Origin: Armigeres subalbatus
Taxonomy: Eukaryota > Arthropoda > Insecta > Diptera > Culicidae
Direction of reading: 5' to 3'
Assembly: GCF_024139115.2 (NCBI RefSeq)
Contig: NC_085140.1
Coordinates: forward strand, 431,395,240-431,459,239
DNA length: 64,000 nt
Of this stretch, positions 1 to 11,452 are shown piece after piece. The position numbers were made by a program, and so were the translations under genes. The notes beneath the pieces were generated by a model, which worked only from the letters and a program-made list of their open reading frames with translations, was not told where the DNA came from and made no database searches. Within the stretch, counting starts at the first letter, position 1. Every line of letters begins with the position of its first letter.

Positions 1-960
1 TTGATATGGGTGGCAGCGAGTTAAAGAAAGCATTTACTTTATATAGTGAATGAGAAATTTGTTTAGGATGGTGATGCTAATATTATCATTCGCCAAGTGA
101 ATATGCCGTCAGCCTGCTCGAAAATCCGGTTCTTGCTTTGACAAATAGTCATCCACGTTCTCCGCCGTCGCGCCGGGGGGAAATCTCGATGAGTCAAAGC
201 ATTTCGTCATCACTTAGGACTCCGTTTCTGCGAGTGCTCTTTCATCATTCAGTTTCAGACAGAACTTTTCGTTCACTACGCCTTTTGAGCGTCCGGCATT
301 TAACCTCACACACAGTCAACATACAACATCAACAATCGCATAACCGTTTTGTCGCGAACGTGTCTCTCCTGTCGCGATTATGCGAAATTCGCTTCGCTCG
401 ACGACTCGGGGAGCATCGCACCCATTTCTGCATGGCCAGGCCGTGTAATTGGCTCGTTCGAAGAAAAATACTGTCCTCATCGGCGGCGTCGCCATCACTG
501 TCAATGCTCCCTCGCTTGCTTGCACTGCACTCCACTCCACGCCATAATGTGCGCGTGGGTGGTAGGGTGTGAAACTTGTTCCCTTGCAGATATCACCCGC
601 TACGGCGATCCAATCCAACACGTATCACAACACAGCGGCACACTACAGTATTTATACTCACTGTCATAGGATGAGCTCGCTGCAACACCTACGTACCACC
701 GAGCATTGCGGTGCGGCGGCGGCGGCGGCGGCATTAACTTCGAGAGCTGTTTCCATTCGTTCGGCGAACAACAACAACAACGGTCGCGCGGGGTCAACTA
801 TCTTTTGCATTTCCATATGCCTATCGTTCTGATGGCTGCCTGAGTCGAGAGTGCCGTAGCGTGTGGATGCAGAAAAGAGGTGAACAACAATATTATAGTC
901 GTGCAAAAATCCTCCGGGCAGTTTGGCTGTGTATGTACTCTAGATTGCTTGTTGTTTTAG
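1..960. other. Unique GC-richer stretch, no gene called
   Basis: This stretch is more GC-rich than the sequence to its right and contains two short microsatellites: a GGC run at about 714-732 and a CAA run at about 767-780. Open frames on both strands reach about 140 codons, but they overlap one another and have arginine- and serine-rich composition with no domain I recognise. The run of alanines in one frame is only the GGC repeat. It could be part of an untranslated exon or a regulatory region of a neighbouring gene. Nothing in the sequence decides this. Confidence 0.4.
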
Positions 961-2190
961 TTGGTTACTGTTCAGCATTCATCTGCCACTCATATAGTAA
1001 TTAGGTTGAAGAATAATCGGGATTTCCATTTTTTTAAAGTTTGGGGTGTAGGATTAAAGCCAAGAAAAAACAAAATTGCTTAATTCTGTGATAAATAATT
1101 CATGTTTAAGGATCAAAATCTTGATTGTATGAAAATCAGCACTGGCGCTATATTAATTTTGACATACAAAGGGTGCTGCTAAAACTTTGTAGTCATACTA
1201 AACATTATTCACCACAATGCCATTGATCTCGCTTCAAATTTATAATATAAACCTTACGGTGAGTCAATTGGATGATTTGATGTAAAATTTCGCGTTTGGT
1301 TTAAATTGTACTTAGAATTGAGATTTTTTGTTGCTCTAACATTGAATAAAAGTCACTGCTATAGGACAGAATTCCGCTTGAGGCACTTTCAAAACATTTT
1401 AACAACAGCTACTACACCTGATGGTATAATTGTAATATTTCCATTATCAATCTCTTTTATTGTTTAAAACTGTAAAATAAGTCGTGGGTACAAAAAATCT
1501 AAAAATTATTTGTTGCTTTTTGACTTAGCTTTGTTATTGATGCGATGCGTAGTTGATGAGAACGGATGATTTTTCCATACAAGGAAATTCATTTTAGTTT
1601 AAATGTTGTTTCAAACAGCACCTTTGTCTTATGTCTTATTGAAAGTTACTATTCTTTTTCATCAACGTTGGTAATTTAGTCACTATTTCGAGCGGCTTTG
1701 ATCGCTTCCCGAAACTAGACCTGATTGAAAGTTCTTCAGAATGTTCGCGGGTTATTGAAATTTCAGTTCTGGAATTTCAACTTTCGAAAGACTTCTTAAT
1801 TAAACTTCAGTTACGACACTGTTTACAACTCTCGTTAATCAGTTGACGTTTCAAAGAGTCGTGTTCTGGATCAGATTTCATCATCAGAACTATTTTATTA
1901 AAAGTACCGAGAAGCGGCAGCAAGAAGATGCCGTGTACATTGACTTTTGATAAGTTCGGCACGGCTTTGTTATCTTGAAGCAGAGCCGCCTTGATCTGGC
2001 TTCGTGGATCGTCAACTGGATTAAATTGTATTGGACTTCAAGGAAAGTCTTTGTTGAGATTATAGTTGTGCGCCGGTCCGGAAAGCGGCGGCGCCGGCAT
2101 TTGTCAGTATTGTGGACACTAACAAAAAAGTGGATTGAAACGTCAAATTGTTCGAAATTTTCCTAGGAAATTCATTGGAGTATGCACGAG
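961..2190. other. AT-rich intergenic or intronic sequence
   Basis: I see no open frame with recognisable content, no long repeat shared with the rest of the window, and no hairpin of note. Confidence 0.5.
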
Positions 2191-2199
2191 ATTTTTGAA

Positions 2200-2480
2200 A
2201 TGCTGGTTTGGCCGAATAGGTTATAAGGCCGAAAATGTCGTTTGGCTGAAATGGTTGATGGCCCATTCTCTATTTGGTCAAGATCAAGAATGTCGTTTGG
2301 TCCACCGGCCAAATGTTGATTACTGAATGGGTGATATGGTCGAAAATATCCACCCGTTTGGCCAAATAACATTTTCCGCCAAATGGCCTTTCTGCCAAAC
2401 TACCATTTAGGCTAAATAACCCTTTCGGCCAAACACCTTTTTTGACCAAATGACCAGTTGACCGAAAGACATTTTCAGAC
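2200..2480. repeat. Degenerate TTTGGCC / GGCCAAA repeat, fold-back
   Basis: Short imperfect repeats are built on TTTGGCCGAAAATG and its complement. From 2200 to about 2330 the TTTGG orientation predominates. From about 2345 to 2480 the sequence switches to the CCAAA orientation, so the two halves can pair. The same motif returns at 3960-4280, on the far side of the broken ORF1 gene. Confidence 0.75.
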
Positions 2481-2606
2481 GTATGCTCATTTCGATTAAA
2501 TCAAATTTTCTTTTTTTATATTTTTTTTAAATTTATTTATTTGAGGCTCATTTGTTTTACAAAAAACTCTACGGAGCCGATTTGCTTATTGAATAACAAA
2601 CTTATT

Positions 2607-3536
2607 CTAATTATTTGCTGTTTTTCGCACTTTTTTGCGAGCTGCGTACATTGTTTGTTCTCGTAGATCCTCCTCTTTCTTCTTCCGTTGCTCCTCGGCA
2701 TACTCCCGCAACATTTTTTCATTCTTCTCTGTATAATTCAAAATATCTTTTCGCTCAAACCACAACTGATCCGTTTTGTTTTTAAATACTAGTTTCGTTG
2801 GTTCCTATTTTTCTTCTTCTTCCACATATTGCTGCATCTCCTCATCCAAAATTTCGAAAGCTACTTCTTCGATGACTTCCTCATTTATACCTTCTTCATG
2901 CTCCAGGTTTCCGATACTACTCCAGCGTACGTAAATGTCGATTTCTTGAGTTGCTTCTGAATCTCTGCGATGTCCTTCCCGTTGGCACTCGAAACACTTA
3001 TTCTTAAGGTCATCATAGAAAATCCTTGCCTTATGATTTGCGATTTCCAGCGACTGCGGTATTTCCCGTTTAACATCGATAAAGACACCTCGTACACCCG
3101 TGTATAGGTGAGCGAAACCCAAATTCATTGGAATTTTTTCTCGAATTGAATCCTCCACTTTACCGTATTGACCGAGTAACAAAGATAGATCCTCATCCAG
3201 TATTTCTGGTGGAAGGTCAAAGACTCTAACATATCGAATGTTGCTTCCTGCAGCAATCATCCGCACTTCCACAGTCTTCCCGCTCGAATAACAAATTTTT
3301 CGTGCTTCTCGATTCTTCCGTAATGCTTCCTGCGTGGCTCCCGATGAGGTGAATTTAACGAATAAGCCGTTTTGTACACAGTTTCCAAAAGTTAGACATT
3401 AGTGTCCAACTGTTTTACAAAACCGGCAATCTCGACCCATGTCGACCAATATGAGTAGGAAGAAGACCGTGTTTACCTCTGCGTCTCCACAAAAACCACA
3501 GGAAGGATTATCAGGTAGGCATCGTTGGATCTGGAT
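2607..3536 (-). pseudogene. Broken ORF1 (gag-like) of a non-LTR retrotransposon
   Basis: One frame on the minus strand stays readable over about 310 codons but is interrupted by TAA at 3399-3401 and TAG at 2805-2807. It closes at TAG 2607-2609. Its N-terminal part (about 3400-3515) has two cysteine pairs, CGFC and CRFC. The middle reads NIRYVRVFDLPPEI and YTGVRGVFIDVKREIP, followed by a zinc-knuckle-like CFECQREGHR in which the last cysteine is replaced by glutamate. The tail is charged, rich in Glu and Lys, and probably helical. ORF1 proteins of mosquito non-LTR elements have this layout and bind the element's RNA. No ORF2 lies next to it. The family assignment is from memory of similar mosquito proteins. 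The clade (Loner, I or Jockey type) is not settled. Confidence 0.7.
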
Positions 3537-3539
3537 TCA

Positions 3540-3955
3540 CTCTGATAAGCGATACGACAGCGCCATTCTTTATACACAATGATTTTAACTAACGATTCGG
3601 CCGCACAAAGCAGAACAAACTAACTACCTGCACACCGAGCAGGAACACGATCAAACGCATATCAATTGATTTACTTCTCGACCGCACAAAGTACAACGAT
3701 ACCAGATCGTTCGACGTGTCTATGAACCGAGCATGGACAATAGTCACCATGCATGCCCGATGGCATATGCAAACTGTGGAGGATCGCGTTTTGGACGACC
3801 GAACCGACGTGCAGTATTCTGTACTTACTTGCCCTTACTTGACCGGAGCAAAGCGCAATACAAGCGCATGATCCACCGAATATTAGATAGATTTTTTTTT
3901 CTTCCGTCCGCGACGAATAACACACGCACTGTACTTACTTTCCCGATGGCTACTC
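3540..3955. other. Sequence upstream of the broken ORF1
   Basis: This is probably 5' flank of the minus-strand element plus unrelated sequence. Two GACCGCACAAAG-like or GCCGCACAAAG-like words occur at about 3599 and 3680. I find no supported gene. Confidence 0.4.
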
Positions 3956-3959
3956 CACA

Positions 3960-4280
3960 TTCGGCCGAACTGAACCGAAAAAGTGGACGTTTGTCCATTT
4001 GACCATTTTGGCCAAACGACATTTTCTGCCAAATGAACTATACGGCTTTTTCGACAAAATGACCAATTTAGCAGAACGTCACGTTCGGCCGAATGCCCGT
4101 TTCTGCCAAATGACCGTTTCTGCCACATGATCATTATAGGAACTATAGGAACTGTTCGTCCAAATGACATTTTTGGCAAAATAATTTTAAACTAGATGGG
4201 CTTCAGCCAAATGGTTTGTTTGATCAAACGACATATTAGGCCAAACAACTTTCAGCCATACCAAAGCACAATTTTAGTTA
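3960..4280. repeat. Degenerate GGCCAAAYGACATTTT repeat
   Basis: Imperfect repeats of CCAAATGACC, GGCCAAACGACATTTT and TTTCTGCCAAATGACC predominate here. The motif is the complement of the one at 2200-2330, so the two blocks flank the ORF1 remnant in opposite orientation. Confidence 0.75.
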
Positions 4281-4281
4281 T

Positions 4282-4306
4282 AGGGGCCCTCCTTAGCCTA
4301 GCGGAT
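4282..4306 (+). repeat. Short 5' fragment of a Feilai-like SINE
   Basis: GGGGCCCTCCTTAGCCTAGCGG matches the first bases of the SINE copies at 36405, 39781 and (reverse) 49262. Only about 25 bp remain before the sequence passes into CCAAAT repeats. Confidence 0.5.
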
Positions 4307-5740
4307 AATCTAACTCCAATCCAAATCCAGATCCAAATTCCATTCAAATCCAACTCAAATCTTATACAAATGCAAACCAAACCCATCCAAATCCAAATCC
4401 ACTACAAATGCAAAGTCAATTCAAATTCAAATCCAATCCAAAACCAAACCCAGATCAAATTAAATCCAAAATCAACGACATGTAATCCAAACGGGTATAT
4501 CCCGTTAGGCATAAGTACGTTAGGCATAATGGACGTTAGGCGTAACAGACGTTAGACATAATGTACGTTGGTTAGACACGATGGACGTTTGGCACAATTC
4601 TGCCTTCTTCATGTCATGGGCTGTTATTTGGATCATTTTGTGCCTAACGTACTTATGCCTAACGGGGTATACCCGTTTGGACTACATTTCGTTGATTTAG
4701 GATTTAATTTGATCTGGATTTGATTTTTGATTGAATTTGAATTTAAATTGACTTTGCATTGGTTGGATTTAGATTGGATTTTGATTTAATTTGGATTTGA
4801 TTCGGTTTGGGTTTGGATTTGATTTGGGTTTGGATCAGATATGGATTGGATTTGGATTGAATTTGGACTGGATTTCAATTGGTTTTGGTTTAGGTTTGGT
4901 TTACATTTCGCTGATTTTGGATTTAATTCTATCTGAATTAAGACAATATTTTGATAGGATTCTGTTTGGATTTGTATTGGATTTTGATTGGATTTGGTTA
5001 AGATTTGGATTGATTTGGATTTGGGTTGGTATAGAATCGGATTTAGATTGGATTTGGATTTTATTTGAATTGGATTTGAATTAGAATTCGTTTAGATTTT
5101 GGTTGGGTTTGAATTGGATTTGTAATTCGATAGGTTTGGATTGGATTGGATTTGATTTTGATTGCATTAGTATTAGACTCAGGTTGGATTTTGATTGGGT
5201 TTAGTTTTGGAGTGGATGTGGATTTAGTTTGGGTTTGTTTTGGATTTGGTATTTAATGCATTTGAATTGGATTGGCTTCAAATTGAGTTTGGATTGGATT
5301 GGAATTGGATTTAAATAGAACTTAAATTGGGCTTAGATTTGATTTGGATTTGACTCAGAATGGGTTTAGATTGGATTTGGGTTAGATATGGATTAAACTT
5401 GGGTTGGATTTGGAAATTATTTGGTTCGAATTTGGTTAGGTTTGGATTTGATTTGATTCGGATTTAGGATTGGATTGGATTTGTATTGAATGTGTACGGA
5501 TTGGATTTTAATTTGATTTGGATGCGATTTGATCAATTAAATCAATTTTTGTTCAGATTGGTTTTTATTCGACTCAGATTGGATTTGAATTGGATTAGGA
5601 TTTAGATTGGAATAAGATTGGATTTGAATTGAAATGGGTTTGGATTCTACTTGTATTTGATTTGAAATGAATTTGTATTCATTTGGATTTGATTTTGAAT
5701 TACATTTGGATTGGAATGGATTAGATTTGGGTTAGATTTG
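4300..5740. repeat. Large fold-back made of CCAAAT / TTTGGA repeats
   Basis: The left arm (4300-4490) is a degenerate run of CCAAATCC-type words. The right arm (about 4690-5740) is the complementary TTTGGATT-type run and is much longer. Around the centre the two arms match closely over about 75 bp (4451-4526 against 4641-4718), including AACGGGTATA, CCGTTAGGCATAAGTACG and AAATCAACGA. The loop is about 115 bp and contains further ACGTTAGGCATAATGG-like words. The right arm gives an apparent 97-codon open frame of Leu/Ile/Asp/Gly repeats that is only the hexamer read as codons. Confidence 0.8.
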
Positions 5741-6400
5741 GAATGCATTTGCTCCTCGCCACGGAACACGACCATATAAACTGTGCTGAATGCACGATCA
5801 ACGTTTTCGAGAGCCTGTTTTGTTGTTAGCAGCCACATCTGATACCAGTTTAATGCTCTAAGGAAGGAATGTTTACTCCTTTCTCAAATTAAATATTTCA
5901 CGATATTTATATCGTGGTGCTCACTCCGATTTTTTTTGGAAATGAAGTTTATTATCTGAAACAATACATTTCCAATATTTATTAAAGTTGAAACATCTAT
6001 GTAAATAAAGCTGAGTTGATGTTTCTTTCTTCACGATTTAACTTATGAACGGATTAGCCGATTTGACTGTTCACAAATTTAAAAAAAAAATGCCCAAAAT
6101 TAGTAAGTTGTGAAGTAATTCTAAACGATCTTCCATGAATATGTTTAGATTGTAGTGCTTCTGTGGTAGGTTGTGATCTGCTAGTTAAGAAATAAAATGA
6201 GTTGAAGGGTGTTCCATTTAACTGTTTGAATTTGTAGAAAGACTCTCCATATACCTACATATACACGGTGCTCAACTCTTCCAGCGTCGTTCTATCCTAT
6301 TTCTTAAAATTGCACAATTTTTTTCTGGAAATACGTCATAATTCCTAGGAGATCAGAAACAGACCTAGAAGCTGAAAAGAATTGTTGTTGGTAATAATTT
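5741..6400. other. AT-rich sequence, nothing recognised
   Basis: A short GC-richer patch at about 5748-5835 separates the TTTGGA repeats from ordinary AT-rich sequence. No gene or repeat family was recognised. Confidence 0.4.
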
Positions 6401-6621
6401 AGGGGAACTGCTCCGTTTTCCATCTCACTGATAATATATTCATCTCATCGCGAAACAAATAAAAAAGGGCCCCAATTTCGTCGCTTCTTTTTGCTAACAT
6501 GAGTGCTCACTGCTGAAAATAAATCACAAAAATAAGAAGCAAATCAAATACCTTTTCATTGCTTTGTTTTTCGTGGGATGAATAACGCAGCTATGAGGTG
6601 AAGTCCAGGAGCAGTGACCCT
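6401..6621 (+). mobile_element. MITE with AGGGGAACTG ends, copy 1
   Basis: The ends are AGGGGAACTGCTCC at the left and its near complement GGAGCAGTGACCCT at the right. The body contains TCATCTCATCGCGAAACAAA, GCTTCTTTTTGCTAAC and TTTTCATTGCTTTGTTTTTC, all found again in the copies at 24091-24305 and, reversed, 51101-51308. It is about 220 bp long with no coding capacity. The structure fits a non-autonomous DNA transposon. Confidence 0.75.
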
Positions 6622-7294
6622 ACAAACCGGCAGATGAATTAGCCAAGCGCCGCATTTTTTTTAAGGACTAAAAGGGCCCCTAGCCGTCGAAAACTGCAAA
6701 TGAGGTTAAGTGAATTTTTTTGTTGGTTCTAATAAACGTGTAGAATATTAAAAGTTTAAGGGGAAAAATTGTCTAGAAGCCTTAAAGAAATCATGTCAGT
6801 TAGGAGTTCTGAATACCTCAGAAGATTTTTCGACGATGATACAAGGTCATGTTGGTTCGCTGCTAATTTTTATTAATCGCTACGTTGCTCGGAAATCCCC
6901 CCTGCCTCCTAAAAGCGTGACGTACACATAAGAATACTGGAAGCATGTCATGCTTCTATAGAAATACCTAATTTATCTTGGAAATGTAATAGTTGTCCTG
7001 TTAAAGAGAATTTCTTAAATTATTTGTTTACCGTGTCCGGACCAATATCTTGAAATTCACAAAAATCTCTGGATTTTTAAGTATTAATTTATTATTGAAT
7101 TAATATTCTAATTGATTATAAGTACTCAGAAATCCTTCCAATAATTCAAGGGATTTTCTTTGTAATCAACAAATACATGATTAACACTAAATATTTACAA
7201 TTTAGTAGTTTTATATGTTATTCTTTGAAATTAAAACTTAAACAATTTCTCTACATATCTCATTTAGGAAAACGTGAATTATCGAATTAACATT
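6622..7294. other. AT-rich sequence, nothing recognised
   Basis: No open frame or repeat is supported here. Confidence 0.4.
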
Positions 7295-7890
7295 TGCTAT
7301 GTTTTTTTTGCCTTTTGCGTATACTAAGAACACGTCAAGGCCATATGATAACTCCAAAACCGAACTTTTGATAGAAGGCTCGGAGACCCATAGTGGTTAT
7401 AACACTCGACTCAGCTCGACGACTTGAGGTGATGTGTGTACTGCCGCTAACCGTAAGTCAGACTTATCTGTATATGGACGCCATATCCAGATAAGTCTGA
7501 CTTGCGGTTAGCGGCAGTGTATGTGTGTGTACAAAAAAAAAGTGAGACACACTTTTTTACTTAGCCTTATCCGATTTGCTTGCAACAGGTTGCATTCGAC
7601 GCGGAATTCTAATTTTCGCTATTGAAAATTGGCCTAATCGACTATTGCGTTCCGGAGTTATTTTTATTTTCTCAAGGGTCCCCCTTTGGAAAAAAGATTT
7701 CAAAATGGAATTTTTTTTTCAAGGACTATATGAATAAATATGAATTGATGGAAACAACAGAATCCATCTTCCTAAAGAGCGATTTTGACCCCTCTTATGT
7801 GCTTTTCTTGTTACTCTGATGTGTTTTCTTGATTTATAATACACGAGAAAGGCACCATCACCGCTAGCTGGATTATTCTGGGTTTTTCGA
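7295..7890 (-). repeat. Dispersed repeat, CGACTCAGCTCGACGA family, copy 1
   Basis: It contains GGCTCGGAGACCCATAGTG, CGACTCAGCTCGACGA, a GT-rich run, GGTTGCATTCGACGC and a CACCATCACCGCTAG word. The same words appear in the same order in the copy at 31880-32265, and reversed at the ends of the units in the 18.7-23.1 kb array. It is interrupted by a small hairpin element at 7440-7518. Confidence 0.65.
7440..7518. mobile_element. 79-bp near-perfect hairpin inserted in the repeat
   Basis: The arms at 7440-7477 and 7481-7518 match at 36 of 38 positions around a 3-base loop. The ends read CTGCCGCTAACC and GGTTAGCGGCAG. TGTA stands on both sides of the CTGCCGC...GCGGCAG core, a possible 4-bp target duplication, although the outermost base pair of the arms overlaps it. 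The hairpin lies inside the GT-rich part of the dispersed repeat, where the 31.9-kb copy has no such insert. Confidence 0.7.
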
Positions 7891-9961
7891 ATAATCCTTA
7901 GCATTCACTTAAAATGTTGCCTCAGAAGCTTCTTTTCAATAAAATTTGTATATAAAAACACAAATAAATATGTCAAATAAATAATATTTGTCATTAATTC
8001 CCATTTATCAGGCAAATCTAAAGCAGTTAAAGCGGATTTGCTAACTAGGGCTTATGACTCATTCTAGAAACAAGTTCCAAACGCTATGTTCCGACGAACC
8101 GCTTTTCCACCAAAGCATTCCTATCCAATCCAAAACTATTTTCATACATGACCGGCCCAGATTTGGCATTAAAATCACACCTTCTCACCGATTGTAACTA
8201 AGCTGCATTGCACCCGCATATAATCACATGTTCAAACTCAAGACTCAAAATCCGAGTGAAACACAAAACGCACCGCACTCGATCCCGCTTGCGAAACATT
8301 TTGCATGCACAACTTTCCGAGTTCGGCTCCGACCGGTGGACCGACCAAACTCTGGGAAATGTAAATATTGCACCCGGATTGTTGTAGGCCCTGGCCTCCC
8401 CCACTGAGTGCGGCTGGTGGTGTTGTTGCTGCAGTCCCAAGCATATCGTCATATCGACAAACATTCACATGATAGGTCGTTCGTTCCCTTTTTCTTTGTT
8501 GGCTGGCGGGAGCTGCTGGCTGGCGCAACGATTTTTCTTTCTCCCCACCACATGGAAGCACATGGAAGAGGGTATCCGCTTTTCCTGTGTAATGTCTGTG
8601 TTCCGTAGGGTTCGGTGAGGAACAGGATCGGATTTATGGGGGGCCGGCACAGGTATAAAATGTTCGTATCTATGGGTTGGAAATGGTCGTTCAATAAAAA
8701 CCATTGAAAACAGATTTACAAGATTGAAGCTTGTAATTTTAAGAAATGAATGCCCCACATAATATGTCAGGCCCCAGAAAAAAATCACTTCGACTCTGTT
8801 TGGCTGTGAAAAAGGGGCTTTGGGGCACGCTTTGGATTAAATTGAAACCAGTGGCGTGTATGCGGGAGGGCTGTTATGTCATCGCAGTGCGCGTTTGGTA
8901 GTGTAATAAAAGGACTGATGGTTAAAATAGTTAGGGCGAGGGGGCCTCAAAGGCTATGGGGGGATCGTGCGGGTTTTGATGATCATATCTCGTGCCGTGC
9001 ACCAGTCAGTAGCGTAACTGAAGCACATATGATGCGGCAAACGAGCGAGCAAGCGGCCGTCCGTGTGGGAGCAATAAAAGAGGTGATGAAACTAAAAATG
9101 GATATTTTTGTTTCTCGTGAGTTTCATCGATAAGGGCGAGAAACAGATGGCGTATGTGTGGGTTAAGAGTTCTCGAGCCAAAACTCGTTTTTTGTTATTT
9201 TGTTCGTTTTATTTTTCTTGAAGTGAGGTACATGATAAAGTACTGTGCTGTTTACGTTGAATGATTCAAGAATAGTGTGGCCTACGTGAGTGGGGTACCT
9301 TAATGTAAAAAGTAATAAAACTATCAGGAGAGTGAATGTATGTAGACAAAATCTCGTCGCGTAGGTGAACGTCACCGCCGCCACTGCCGTTCGTTCCTTC
9401 GCGACGACGATAGCGAGAGTGTTTATCAAACCCCCAGTTATCAGGTCCGCGAGAGCCATCGCGCTGCGGTCGGCCGTCGTTCGTTCTCTCTTGGTGGTCG
9501 CACGAACGACCGCGGCCATCCATGTGAGCGACCGACAGAGTTGTTCTTTGCATTGCACCAATACCAAACAAAGTGCGATGCCGACTCCGCGACTACGAAT
9601 TTTGAATGGTATGAACTGTATAGGAGATGTAACCTCTGCTGCGCTCTGCGATATCCGAGAGTCTGGCTAATGTTTTTATGACTATCCCCTCATACCATTG
9701 TGAAAGTTTGTATGATGCCGAGATCACTGTCGTATAGCATCATGTCCGTAGGTCTAGGGTTCAGGCAGTCAGTGGTGCTCAAACATTGAGTGACATAGAG
9801 TTAAGTGAGAATAACGTTTTTTATATCGATTACCATTAAAGTTGAATGGACTTGTTTTTTCCGCAGAAGGACAAAATACATGATATGATACACAACATCT
9901 TTAAAATTTTTAATTTGCCAGGAAAAAAGTATTTTATACACTCAACATTATTCGATAAAGC
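7891..9961. other. Unique region with GC-rich islands, no gene called
   Basis: Two GC-richer islands, at about 8200-8660 and 9360-9660, stand out from AT-rich surroundings. Several overlapping open frames of 60-134 codons occur on both strands, but none has a recognisable domain. Such islands in mosquito genomes can be untranslated exons, enhancers or promoters. I cannot tell which. Confidence 0.35.
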
Positions 9962-10040
9962 TGTACCTTTCCATACCAGTTCGATCACACGTTCAGAGTC
10001 TTTCCAAAGAAAGTTCGTTCGTCACGGTCTTCAATTTTGA
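9962..10040 (+). pseudogene. Fragment of non-LTR reverse transcriptase C-terminus
   Basis: The frame reads VPFHTSSITRSESFQRKFVRH, which parallels WCPFQTMSITRSEYVKKKFVRHG in the larger fragment at 10870-11112. Jockey-like reverse transcriptases have a related WCP...I.RIE.VQ..F.R segment after the polymerase core. Only about 26 codons survive. Confidence 0.6.
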
Positions 10041-10389
10041 AATGACATTCATACTTGAACAAAGCCTGAAGTGTCCGTAAAGTTCTGGCTCGGATAGTAT
10101 TCTACCAGCATTACTGAAAATATGTACATCGGCACTGTTGTGTTCTGACGAAGCTTTTCAATCACTTACGTCGTCAATATGTAATTCCTACAAGCTGGAA
10201 AAGTTCACTAAGTTCCTGATATTATACTAGTACTATTTCTGATATACAAGAAAAGTAATATGCGATATTATTAGCTTCTATCGTAGAATACTTCTCTGTT
10301 TGCTTATTAAAAAAAACTTTGAAAAGTTTTTTTAATCTAATTTCAATACCTTATTGTTAAGCAATTGCGAGCAGTTCATATCTAGTGAC

Positions 10390-11115
10390 CAGTAGGGGCC
10401 TTTCCCCAAAAGATCTGTTGCTACCAATCTTTTGAAGTTTTCTGCTCACTATATTCTCACTATAGTACAAGTAGACACAGTTTATTAAGACTTAAAGGCT
10501 GCATTCGACCGCGTTGAACATCGAACCTTTCTTCGGAAACGGTGTTTTACCTGCCTCTGTTGAATAGTTCAAGTCTTACACGGCAAACCTATCATGTCGT
10601 GTGAATATTGGCTCTCACGAATCGGCACATTCATTCACACGAATTGGCTAATCACTTTGTTTATAAATGTCGTAGCTTTGATTTTACCTCCTGGGACCAG
10701 ACTGCTCAACGCCGACAATACTGAATCTATGTCATAGTAAATTCCTGAATCCCTTGGACGATTGGACGTTAAGGATCGATAAATGCCAGATAAGTCCGTT
10801 TAGTAAGAAACGAAGACCTATATAATGTTTATACACCTTAACAAATTCGTGGCTTGGGTGTCTTCTTGAATGAAGAGCTCATTTTCTCCCTTCATTATAA
10901 CAACGTCATGTGTAGCGGATAGAGACAGCTTTGTTCTGATTATTATCGAAGACCTTGCATGCTTGAAGTGCTTGTATTGCGCTCTTGTGCGCTCCATTCT
11001 GGAGTTTACTGTTGTAGTATGGTGCCCTTTCCAAACCATGTCGATCACACGTTCAGAGTATGTCAAAAAAAAGTTCGTTCGTCACGGTCCACTAAACCTT
11101 ACTTGGACTTGAGAC
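10390..11115 (+). pseudogene. Decayed Jockey-like reverse transcriptase
   Basis: Pieces of one reverse transcriptase follow each other with frame changes and stops. PKRSVATNLL lies near 10409, DLKAAFDRV near 10490, FINVVALILPPGTRLLNADNT near 10660-10720, and LKCLYCALVRSILEFTVVVWCPF at about 10960-11035. The catalytic (F/Y)ADD box has become NADN. An intact enzyme would copy the element RNA into target DNA. This one cannot. Confidence 0.7.
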
Positions 11116-11144
11116 CTTAAAGAACAAGCGAAATGTATAACAAG

Positions 11145-11452
11145 TGCACTGCCTATGATCACATATCAGTCCCATATAAAAAAAATCAAATGGAGAAAAT
11201 GAGGAACAAACATCAAGCCTACTTGTCCTATCTTAAAAATGACCGCATATGAGTCCCATTATCAAAGAAAAAGGGACTCATATGCGGTCATTTTCCACCT
11301 GGGACAAACTGGCTTGATATTTTTTTCGACTTTTCTTGAACGAACATCCCTATTTAACAGTTGCATTCCATAATACTATGATGAAAATGACCGTTACAGG
11401 TGCTAACTCGAAAACGACGAATTGGGACTGATATGCGATCATAGGCAGTGCA
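11145..11452. mobile_element. Fold-back MITE with nested inner hairpin
   Basis: The 30-bp ends, starting TGCACTGCCTATGATC, are inverted copies matching at 29 of 30 positions. Inside is a second strong hairpin at about 11236-11294, built on AAATGACCGCATATGAGTCC and its complement. Between them the ATCAAGCC and TTGTCC words are also mirrored, so the whole 308 bp can fold as one long imperfect hairpin. No coding frame is present. Confidence 0.75.

Noticed and set aside
138..906. Several overlapping frames of 60-144 codons
   Set aside because: They overlap on both strands, have skewed composition, no domain and no splice signals that favour one of them.
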